Source: Syncephalis plumigaleata
Taxonomy: Eukaryota > Zoopagomycota > Zoopagomycetes > Zoopagales > Piptocephalidaceae
Direction of reading: 5' to 3'
Assembly (NCBI GenBank): GCA_025201365.1
Contig: JAIXMF010000058.1
Location: 1 to 51,236 of the forward strand
DNA: 51,236 bases
Within the stretch, counting starts at the first letter, position 1. Each line of letters opens with the position of its first letter. Below the pieces are notes generated by a model. That model was not told where the DNA came from. It did no database searches and saw only the letters and a program-made list of their open reading frames with translations. Positions 21,559 to 31,372 of the stretch are shown one piece after another. The position numbers and the translations under genes are program-made.

Positions 21559-21770
21559 TCATGATAAACATATCAATAACCGATGCTAGGTTGGAATATA
21601 CAATAGTAATTATACATGCATTATTAACTACGTTGACGGCTACAATTGCTTCGACGAAAGCAGGCATATGTGATACACGAATTTGTCTTTACTTTCAGGT
21701 AAACGGCGTTATAAGGCGGCTAGGGGCAATAATACGTTTTTCCCTAGTTCTTCTTCTTACAGCTGTTACA

Positions 21771-22784
21771 ATGTCACTTTTTGAATCTGCCGCCGCCGTG
21801 TTGTTAGCTCGTGCGCGCAGAGACAACGATGCGCTAATTCCACTTACTTGTGCTTCCACACGACAACGTATAGTTATCCTACGTGACTCGTTAGACCTCG
21901 GCGAATTATGGCAATGGCAACAGGAAGAGTCGGCCACCGAAGGCTGTGATGATACGCAGCTAGTAATTGAACAGCTATTCTCTCAGCCTCTAGCTCAAAT
22001 ATCGAAAATGCTATCGCCCGCCACCTTTCAAATAGTGGACGGCACCACGCGCAGAGCTCGTTTACGCTTTGCGATACGAAAACGACAAAATCCTATGGGG
22101 GACCGCAAGCATAGTGTAGCTTATGCTTATTATATCATTATGGAGCGTGAAACTGACGGTATTTGGCGCTACTTTAACACAAACATCGAACAGTATGATG
22201 CAAATGACGATAGCAATAATGACGGTGTCGTAAAATCACCAGAATCAGGGGTATGGTTTAGTTCAATTGGTATGGCAGAGGATGCAGCAAGACATGGAGG
22301 CAGACCGGTAGGTACAGATGCACCCACCATGGATATGTTAACTAATGAGCGTCATAATCATAATTAGTATGGTCAGCCCGATATATACGTTAATAATGAA
22401 ATGGTAGACGAGGATGCGGAGGATGACAATTACTGGGCAATGTATGATAGTAATACGCCGGCGAAAGGGACATCACTATCACAAACTAATAACAATAATG
22501 CAGAGGATGATTATTGGTCACGCTACGACGTTATTGATTCGCAAACACCACCACCGCGCAAGAATAATACCAAAACAACGCAGCCTAATATGCACAAGCA
22601 GGCCACCGCTAATAATAACAACAACAACATCAACAATAACAGTAATCATAGTGCATCACGTCAACTCTCAAGTATTGGCGAACCGCGTGATGTATTACTA
22701 CAAAATCTTCGCGTTTTACGTCATATGGCGAATCAAATGGGTATTACTAGGGAGGAATTCATTGAAATGGCACATCAAGCATAG
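21771..22784 (+). CDS. Acidic protein with two 'DDxYWxxYD' motifs, function unknown
   Basis: Two exons (21771-22307 and 22368-22784) give 317 residues. The N-terminal half is ordered with alternating charged and hydrophobic segments ('RQRIVILRDSLDLGELWQW', 'RRARLRFAIRKRQ', 'AYAYYIIMERETDGIWRYF'). The second exon has two tandem acidic-aromatic motifs, 'EDDNYWAMYD' and 'EDDYWSRYD', then an Asn-rich linker and a conserved-looking helix 'LLQNLRVLRHMANQMGITREEF'. Similar acidic YW motifs occur in poorly characterised fungal proteins; I cannot name a function. I chose the ATG at 21771 because the in-frame sequence upstream overlaps a solo TIR and translates to unlikely hydrophobic sequence. Confidence 0.65.
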
Positions 22785-23009
22785 GAAAGGTGTATGATGG
22801 CCTTCTTAGCAATACAGCTATTTACTAACTAAAACAGATTGATCATGTACAGCATTAATAATAAACCCAATAAACTGAGTAACTACCCTCATCATACTTG
22901 TTATTAATCGCAGTAGGCGATTTATTCTCGTTCTTATTCATCATTATTGACATTAATGATTACAGTCAATACTTAGCAATAGGCTGGTTTCAGGATAATA
23001 GATGATTCA

Positions 23010-23380
23010 TTACTCCGTGGCGAACAGTCGATTGCATTTAACGCATATGTCCTGAATGGCAACTTCTTCGATTGCCATTCGCTCAGGTAAATGACATTGC
23101 ACGCGGTTGCACAATAAAGAAATGGACTTCATACATTTTGAGCCAGTGATGATTACGGGTAAGTTGATAATTAGTCCTTGTTTATTTGAAATATTCCAAA
23201 ACTGTAAGCATAGTCATGTAATCTACCGCGCATTTACTTAATGCTACCGACCAACACTATCGATACATATCGTTGATGTAGACTATGAGTAAACAAATAA
23301 AATAGTGCATATTACCTTAACATGATGGTGTAATACAGCTTGAAATATCAGTTTCAGTAGCAGCCTGTTTAATACTCGTT
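23010..23380 (-). CDS. 3' part of a Cys-rich (probably zinc-binding) protein, unknown
   Basis: The last exon (23201-23010) reads 'FWNISNKQGLIINLPVIITG', then 'SKCMKSISLLCNRVQC', then 'DICVKCNRLFATE' and a stop. Five Cys spaced C-x8-C-x4-C ... C-x2-C suggest a zinc site. A 114-base intron with good GTAATA/TTACAG ends joins it in frame to an upstream helical exon ending at 23316 ('LLLKLIFQAVLHHHVK'). Further upstream (to about 23580) short coding-looking stretches exist (for example 'YPSRVLPDDLFAALEC'), but I could not assemble them into one frame, so the 5' end is undefined. No family recognised. Confidence 0.4.
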
Positions 23381-23823
23381 AACAATACAATTGACGCTTT
23401 TACCGAACAATTGGACTTGGCCAAACCGGTATAATCATCCGGTAATGATTATTGTTGATGCTATCCGTAAGGTCATAATAATTACAGTACAAGCGAGGGT
23501 TACACCATGCTGTTACATTCGAGTGCGGCAAATAAATCATCAGGTAACACACGGGAAGGATAGACCTAAATGTCATGTCGTATAATGAATCCCCGTAATT
23601 TATCCGCGTATTCAATGTTTCATCATTAGTAATATACCAATATTCTATAGCATACCATATAGTAATTAGTCACGCATGAATCTAGTATATATAGGATGGT
23701 GATTTATGACGAGACATGCTACATTCCATCAACAACAGCAGCAGCAACAACAACAACAATCATTCAACGCAACAAACCATCTCTACTATTGTCTCTTTCC
23801 TACTTGCTAACTAACCGGTCAAC

Positions 23824-24879
23824 ATGTCTGCCTCCGCCCTCTACAACTCCTGGAAGAACAAATACGTTCGTAGTGAATATAGCCTGGGAAGTCAGTGCAA
23901 ATTCATTGCTTTCCAACCCGATGGCAACTCTACCACTAGTGAGTCGTCTGGTTACGGTCTCCTAACCGCCGTATTAGCCAATGATCGTGAGGTATTCGAC
24001 GGGATCCTCAAATTCACCGATTACTTCAAGAACTCGAATGGATTGCTCAGCTGGAAGCAAGAACGCTCTGGTGGCAGAATGGTGTCGCAGGGCAGTAACG
24101 TGAGCAGTGCTACCGATGGCGATCTCGATTGCGTGGCCGCCTTGTGGATAGCGCATAAACGATGGGGAAATTAAGACTACGCGAATCGTGCTCGTGCATG
24201 GGGTAATGCCATTCTGGATCGTGCTGTCAATCCAAGCAATCGTAGTATCCTCCTGGGTGACTGGGCCTACAACGATGGCACAAAGAAATGGGTCACTCGC
24301 TCGTCTGACTTTATCCTCGCCCATTTGTCGATGTTCGCGAGGAGGCACACTGAGCGCTCGGGCGATTGGACTGCCGTACTTAACACTTGCAAGTCCATCA
24401 TGCGTAGCCAGTATAATCTCAACTCGAATACTGGACTCGTGGCCGACTTTTTGCAAGGTGATCCTAATGGCGGCTATCGACCATCTAATGGTCAAGTATT
24501 GGAAAAGCCCGAAGATGCCTATTACAACTGGAATGCCTGCCGTGTGCCATGGCGTCTAGCGCAATACTATCTTGTCAGTGGTGATAGCTCAATTAAATTA
24601 CACTTGGATGCCATGAACCGATTCTTTGAAAGGGCTAATAATGGCTACATTTTCACCGGCTATAAGCTCAACGGTGAGCCACTTGTCAAGTATACCAGCG
24701 TGGCATTCCTCGCCCCAGCTGCCTATTTACTCCGAGCCATGGGAAGTAGCAAGACTAGCGCTGTTGTCAACCAAATCAATCAATTGTACTCGAGCAATAA
24801 TGTCGACTATTACGCCGCATCTATTCATTTGTTAACTGTGTTGCAAGGCGAGCAGAGTGCCATTGAATTGATCCGATAA
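23824..24879 (+). pseudogene. Glycoside hydrolase family 8 (endoglucanase/chitosanase-like), interrupted by one in-frame TAA
   Basis: One continuous frame of 352 codons with a single stop (TAA, 24172-24174). It has GH8 landmarks: 'LYNSWKNKYV' at the start; 'SESSGYGLLTAVLAND' with the proton-donor Glu; 'FDGILKFTDYFKNSNGLLSWK'; 'SSATDGDLDCVAALWIAHKRWGN', then the stop, then 'DYANRARAWGNAILDR'; 'YYNWNACRVPWRLAQYYLVSGD'. The Asn-Ala-Cys-Arg form (no Asp before A-x-R) is typical of GH8 members whose catalytic base lies elsewhere. GH8 is mainly bacterial; absence of introns and higher GC than its neighbours fit horizontal transfer. No signal peptide precedes the domain. Normally GH8 enzymes cut cellulose, lichenan, xylan or chitosan outside the cell. 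The stop would remove the C-terminal two-thirds. Confidence 0.85.
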
Positions 24880-25167
24880 ACAATGGTTATTATTATTTTA
24901 ATAAACAACTTTAATGTTAACATGTCTATTTGCATATGATTCAACTTTATTAAATATTGCAACATTGAAATGTAAATGAATGGTTAAACTATACATGTCA
25001 CCATAGACGTACACGCGTGCTATTCTGAAATACATTAATTATTTTTAATATCTCGATCAAAGAATAATAACAAAATAGGTAATAAAATGTTGAACAAATG
25101 AGTCATTGAGACTACAGACTTTTTGCCTTTTGATAGTTACTTTTTTATAAGATAATTGTTAAACGTC
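24880..25167. other. Short AT-rich spacer
   Basis: 3' flank of the GH8 gene (AATAAA near 24899) and the promoter of EFL1. No gene seen. Confidence 0.4.
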
Positions 25168-28100
25168 ATGCCAGTAGTTAGTACAGACACCCTAGTTATC
25201 CTACAGAAGCGACCGACTCAGGTGCGCAACCTGTGCATTCTCGCTCATGTAGACCACGGCAAGACAACGTTATCCGATTCGTTAGTGGCGTCGAACGGTG
25301 TCATTTCGCAAAAACTAGCCGGCAAGGTTCGTTACTTGGATTCACGCGAGGACGAACAAGAACGCGGTATCACCATGGAGTCCAGCAGTATTAGTCTATT
25401 CTTTCAAGTGCAACGTCAATTGATAAAGAATACTACTAGCGCAGCATTGAATACGGGTAAGATATATATATATATGTTGACTATTTATTACGAGTAACTT
25501 ATCTATAATAAATGTACTAGATACAGCAAATAGCGATGCATCTGCCAGTGCATCATCGAGTATAACAGATGATTATCTGATCAATCTTATTGACTCACCG
25601 GGACATGTGGACTTTTCGAGCGAAGTATCCACGGCATCGCGACTATGTGATGGTGCACTCGTCCTAGTGGATGTTGTGGAGGGTGTTTGCACTCAGGTAT
25701 ATAATTCTAGATGTTAATGATGCTAATAAATGATGCTAATAAACGATGTTAATAAATTATGTTAATAAATGATGCTAAACACGTAGACGCATGCTGTATT
25801 GAGACAAGCACGTCAAGAGCGTGTTCGTCCCTTGCTCGTACTGAATAAGATCGATCGATTGGCCACGGAATTACGCTTAACGTCGATGGAGGCTTATCAG
25901 CACTTGCGTCGTATATTGGAACAAGTGAACGCGGTGATGGCTCAGCTATTCGCCGATGAACGAGTGGAGGGAGAGACGCGTAAGCATGAATTGCAAAAAG
26001 TACGTATAAACAAATGACCACTAGTTATGTAGCATTTTATTAAGTTGTTATTTTCTACCCTTACTAGGAGCAGCAACAGACGGGATTGTCGCCGTCGTCA
26101 GCATCATCGTCGGCTGTCAATACGCCAACTGTCTCCGAGGCGGGTGATTTCGAGGAGGTTAGCGAGGATGATCGATGGTTCTTTGCACCGGAACGAGGTA
26201 ACGTTCTATTTGCCAGTGCCATCGATGGTTGGGCATTTCGTGTGGAACAATTCTCGCGAATGTACGCCACTCGTCTCGGCGTGAATGAGACACTGTTACG
26301 ACGCACGTTATGGGGCGACTACTACATTGACCCGAAAACTAAACGGGTCATTGGACATAAACAATTGAAGGGACGAGTATTGAAGCCGATATTCGTACAA
26401 ATGGCCCTCGACAATATATGGGCGGTGTATCATGCGGTGGCGATTGAGCCGTAAGTATACGCAAGAGCACAAATAACTATGATAAAAATGAACATATTCC
26501 TTAATCGATTTATTTTACTTTAATAGAGACGCGGAAAAAGTACAAAAGATTGTCAAGACACTTAATGTTAAGGTGTTGCCACGCGATTTACGTAGTAAGG
26601 AGCCGCGTACACTATTATCCACCATTTTTGGTCAATGGCTCCCGTTATCCGCCAACGTATTACTGGGTGTGGTGGATCGACTACCATCACCGGTGGAGGC
26701 GCAAAAGGAACGATTGCATCATATATTGTACCCAAATGATATGGATAATGAACTAGACAACATCACCGCGCAGAATAACGTGGAATCAGCCGTCTACACT
26801 TGCGACAATAACGATAACTCACCGGTGGTGGCATTTGTTACGAAAATGCTATCGATTCCCGCGGAGCTATTACCGGAACACCGTAAACGACCGATGACCG
26901 CGGAGGAGATGCGTGAACGTGGACGACAATTACGCGAGGCACGCGCAGCCAATACAGAGAATGCAGCATCAGTATCCGTACAAATGGTGGATTCCGCCAA
27001 TAGTGAATCTACGCAGGAAGTAACGGAAGTAGCAACACTACCTACAGGCGAGGTACTTGTAGGCTATGCTCGTGTCTATAGCGGTTCGCTACGTGTAGGA
27101 CAGAGTGTACGCGTACTTGGTCCTAAATACGATACAACTCGGCCACATTTGCACACATCACGAGTAACCATTAGCTCGTTGTACATGCTAATGGGACGAG
27201 ATCTAGTGATGCTGGACGAGGTGCCTGCAGGCAACGTGTGCGGTATCGGTGGCCTAGAGGGCGTGGTATTGAAAACGGCCACGTTAACCGATCAGGAGGA
27301 GTGTCCTAGTTTCGGTACATTAAAAGGCCAGGTAAGTCAATTAGATTAATGGGATGATAATAACAATTAATAATAGTAATAATGTAAATGTAGTCAGCAC
27401 CTATTGTACGTGTGGCCGTTGAACCATCCAATCCATGTAAGTAATTTTATTAGTAGCAATAGTAGCAATAGCAATATTAATAATAATAATGATTATGATG
27501 GTGCATGCGCGTATGTATGTATACAGCTAAAATGCAAGCATTAGTGGATGGGTTGCGTTTATTAAGTCAGGCAGATCCATGTGCAGAGGTTGTACTGCAA
27601 ACCACCGGTGAACATGTATTGATGACGGCGGGTGAATTACATTTAGAGGTAAGTATCAATACTATTGAACATGTACATATCCGCGTGCGTCGATCGTGCT
27701 AATGAACAAATAGCGATGCATTAAAGATCTTCGCGAACGATTTGCCAAGATTGATATTCGTGTATCGCCGCCTATTGTACCATTCCGTGAAACGATGGTG
27801 GCACCCTCTAATGGTATGTTGCTGTCGAGTAATATGATTATACAACAATGATTAACCAATTGTATATTTGTATGTATATGTGTGTATGTATAATATTGAA
27901 TAATAGTGGATATGGAAGCTATGGCCAAATCTAAACAGTCTATCAATATGGAGGCAGCGGGCGGTCGTATCAAGATACAACTACGTGCACGGCCATTACC
28001 ACGACAAGTCGTAGAAACATTGCAAGGGCATAAGCAAGCCATTCAACTATTACAGCGTATTACATCCAACGAATTGGACGTGGAGGATATGATGATGGCA

Positions 28101-29471
28101 TCCAACAGTGCCACCAGTCTTGCTAATGAGCTTGACGTCACATTAACGGAAAGTGGCGATGGCCTATCGGAAGAGGGAAGACAGCAGGTACTTGAGTTTA
28201 AACAGCAATTGCAGGAAGCACTCCATAAGGAGAAGGACACCGTTTGGCATAGTGTATTGGACAGGCAGGTTGCTAATGAGGAATACTATCAAGTGAGATT
28301 AGCATACTAATGAATATTGTATAGCATTTGGACATTTGGTCCCAAGCGTATCGGGCCTAACCTGCTCGTCAATCATATACCAGGCTATAATCGTCGATCG
28401 TATCCTTTGCTTGTTTTCCTCTTCCTCTTACTAACCTGTCGATTCCCTTATTAATAATGGTTATACCACTAACTGTATTTACTTGATGTGATCACACGAA
28501 TAGATTATTCGATGACTTGCTACTATCTGATCATTCTACCAATGGTGACAATAATGATACCAATGCTACTAAGCAACTCGTTGATATATTTGACGAGAAT
28601 ATCGCCACCGGGTTCCAAATGGCCACTCAAGCCGGTCCATTATGTGCCGAGCCATGTGTGGGTATTTGTTGGTTCATTGAATCGCTGGATGTAGTATCCG
28701 ATCTAGATGCTAGCAACACAGTAGAAGAAGAAAAAGAAGAGAAAGAAGAGAAAGAAGAGAAAGAGGAGGAATCCCATTCGGTAACGGGACATGCTTCGCT
28801 AAGTAGATTTGGCGGACAAGTGATCACGTTAACGCGCGATGCTTGTCGTAAGGCATTCCTACAATGGTCACCTCGCCTCATGCTTGCCTATTACATTTGT
28901 GATATCCAAGCAACGAGCGAGGTACTAGGTCGAGTCTATGGCGTCGTATCACGTAGGCGTGGACGTATCGTATCTGAAGAGATGGACGAGAGTACGGCAC
29001 TATTTAGGATACAAGCCAAGCTGCCTGTAGTGGAAAGTTTCGGTTTCGGTGATGGTGAGTAATTTCGTTTTTGTTCGAATTGCTACTAAGCTTCGTGGTA
29101 TTCTGTATATAATGTGCATGATTAATATTGATTTCATTCGATGCTACGCTAGAGATTCGTAAACGTACATCGGGTGCCGCTATCCCACAGCTTATTTTCA
29201 GTGGATTCGAAATACTCGATGAGGATCCATTCTGGGTGCCTACGACCGAGGAAGAACTCGAAGATTTAGGCGAGAAATCGGACAGGGAGAATGTTGCACG
29301 ACGATACATGGATGCCGTACGCAAACGAAAGGTACGTCATCTTTACGACACGCACGATTACGTGTGTGTGTTTCTGTTTTGCTCAATTAATCATTTATGC
29401 AAATATAGGGCATGTTTGTGGAGAAGAAAATTACGGAGCATGCAGAGAAACAACGAACACTAAAGAAATAA
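25168..29471 (+). CDS. EFL1: Elongation factor-like GTPase 1 (EFL1/Ria1), 60S maturation factor
   Basis: Thirteen exons (25168-25456, 25521-25696, 25787-25999, 26068-26450, 26527-27331, 27394-27436, 27527-27648, 27714-27813, 27907-28264, 28325-28399, 28504-29054, 29153-29331, 29409-29471) give about 1118 residues, the normal family length. GTPase motifs: P-loop 'AHVDHGKTT', switch I 'ERGIT', 'DSPGHVDF', 'NKID'. Then the EF-2-like domains II-V: '[16 protein letters not shown]', 'GELHLE', 'PIVPFRETM', '[14 protein letters not shown]', '[20 protein letters not shown]'. Low-complexity Ser/Glu insertions (for example EEKEEKEEK near 28730) are lineage-specific. With Sdo1/SBDS, EFL1 evicts Tif6/eIF6 from cytoplasmic pre-60S subunits. 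The intron after 28264 must start GC (GCAGGT) to restore 'DSIWTFGP'. A transposable element begins 5 bases after the stop. Confidence 0.96.
25708..25775 (+). repeat. Degenerate 12-bp tandem repeat in EFL1 intron 2
   Basis: About five copies of GATG(C/T)TAATAAA/T fill the intron. Each unit contains a TGCTAAT/TGTTAAT branch-site-like sequence. Confidence 0.75.
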
Positions 29472-29475
29472 TATA

Positions 29476-30034
29476 CAGTGTTTTTCCATCCAATTTGCGC
29501 ATTTACCCTTTAACATTTGCGGTTTATTAATAAATAGATTAACACAATTGTTAACACCATTATTACCATAGAAATGCCAATTGATACAGCATGATAATAA
29601 TAACAATCCAGTTTAGTAATGGATCATTTATTGATAACAATAACTATCATCATCAATTCTATAAGGTAGATGATACAAGTGTACTAGTATAGTTGGATAT
29701 TGCCATGTCATGTACTTACAAGTAGCTATTGATTATCGTTTGTGGAATCGGGATATGGCAGCATGTCTGAATTTTATTCAGATTATTCGCAGTGTTCGTG
29801 AGGACAAGGGTGTTCCAACACAATTTGAACGACGTGCCGTTCCTCCTCCTGATCCTAGTACGTCCGCAAAAAATTCACTAAATGAAGATCAAGCCCAAGA
29901 GGGATCCAAACATCAAAAAACAAATTAACCAGGTTGTATCGTCAATCGTTTAAAATACAGGGTGGTTGTGTGTTAAATATTATTTATTCGTAAAGACAGA
30001 AGGCTAACTGCGCAAATTGGATGGAAAAAGCCTG
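29476..30034 (+). mobile_element. 559-bp TIR element, copy B (TA-flanked), inverted relative to copy A
   Basis: Starts CAGTGTTTTTCCATCCAATT and ends AAATTGGATGGAAAAAGCCTG, with TA on each side. The two TIRs of one element differ (GTGTTTTT versus GGCTTTTT beyond the CAG), yet each matches the corresponding end of copy A. Subterminal sequence contains AATAAA at both ends. It starts five bases after the EFL1 stop, so the EFL1 transcript must end inside it. It encodes one Fanzor/TnpB-like fragment on the plus strand and no transposase. The high similarity over the whole length to copy A points to fairly recent mobility or gene conversion. Confidence 0.75.
29674..29928 (+). pseudogene. Fanzor/TnpB-like C-terminal fragment in element copy B
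   Basis: Same content as the fragment in copy A: 'KCTSIVGYCHVMYLQ', 'LWNRDMAACLNFIQIIRSV', 'PTQFERRAV' and a Ser/Asn-rich tail. About 11 of the last 72 residues differ from copy A, yet both frames remain open, which may mean recent duplication or some constraint. A stop codon directly precedes the Tyr-Lys-Cys start, and the rest of the nuclease is missing. The single RD motif equals the third RuvC catalytic motif of TnpB/Fanzor. Confidence 0.5.
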
Positions 30035-31372
30035 TATATATAACAAGCGAAGAAGACACCGATTACGCACAGCATCGTGTAATAGTTTAGTTGTCTATCT
30101 TAATAAATGAATGTTGTCAATGATGATGATGATTGTAATGTCTATTCGTCATTACGTAGTGAAGGCCAATATTAATGATATATTCTTTGTTGTGTAACAA
30201 CCCGGTTTATAATAGGCAGTACAAATGATTCATTAATGATTGTAAGATGAACATGAGTAAAATGAAGAAATAGGATGACCGTATAACGTTTATTCATATG
30301 TATAGTATCATGTCCTATCATAACAATCTATAATGTACGCTATCTCTCTGTCATTAAAGACAATGTGCTATCATTGCGAATGGTTGGAAATAGCCTGTAC
30401 ATACCACTACTGTTCAATGAATCACATGAAATGATACAAACACACATATACGCAATGTGTTCCATACTACTAAAAATAGCGTGCTTTCCATAGTTACCTA
30501 TTATATCCATTATCCGCTGCTGCTACTACTACCGCTGCTACTTTGTGTATCTACAACAGGCAATCTAGCGGATAACATAGGGCTATCTTCGTGCCTTCGA
30601 TATCAAACAGCAACAGCAATCACGGATCTGGTGTAATCATCGCGCTACTGAATAGACAGATAATGAACGAGGGTTATCGTGAACAGTCGTTTTGATTCAT
30701 AGAAGATTAGTGATGATGGTATATGTATATGAAGGCATTATTACTATTATTCTATCGTTATCTAATAATGCATAGATTAATGAGCAAAAGAGCAAGTAGA
30801 TCAATTCTATAAATACAGTAATATTTACACATACATGAATGTACAAGGCGAATAGCATTTCTACGATCATTTATCGCATCATTTATATCGCACTACCACT
30901 ACTAGTTTATCGTCTCCTTTTATTGCTTATTCTATTCTACCCTATTCCATTCTATCCTATTCTATTCTATCCATTATCTTCTATAACCGCTATTATACCA
31001 TTTCGTTATATTTAGTTAGGCACGCATCTGATAAATAGGCAAGCGGAGATACCAGGATCTTTCTATCTTTCTAAATATATACATTCCTGGAGCGTATTCT
31101 CGTTTCTATCGTCATTATTACCCGCTGATGATAGTGACGAATAGAGGGAATGTAAGAACGTATTAGTGAGTGGACAACAAATCGATTCTATAAAAAGAAA
31201 AAACCTTCGTTTATTTTTTTTCTAATTACTTATCCTACGTAAGCTTCCTTGCACCCTTCTCTTTTCCTTCTTTTCTATCCACTTGTTCGTTCGTTCATTC
31301 TCTCTCTCTCTCTCTCCCTCTTTTACTCATTCTCTCCCCTCTCGCTCTCACTTGCTTTGTCTCCTGTTCAGG
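30035..31372. other. 1.3-kb intergenic region with repeat relics and CT-rich promoter
   Basis: Contains a weak TIR-like relic at 30376-30402 (GGTTGGAAATAGCCTGTA), a (TTCTA)n tract around 30930-30975 and a (CT)n-rich 5' UTR at 31250-31370 just before the zinc transporter. No gene seen. Confidence 0.45.
30376..30402 (-). repeat. Weak solo TIR relic
   Basis: GCGAATGGTTGGAAATAGCC then TGTA resembles the right end of copy B (GCGCAAATTGGATGGAAAAA then GCCTGTA) with several mismatches. Confidence 0.35.

Noticed and set aside
24172-24174. Alternative genetic code (TAA as sense)
   Set aside because: TAA ends several well-conserved genes here (EFL1, endosulfine, adenylate kinase) at the expected position.
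23974-24495. 173-codon minus-strand ORF
   Set aside because: It is the antisense shadow of the GH8 coding region, and its translation resembles no family.
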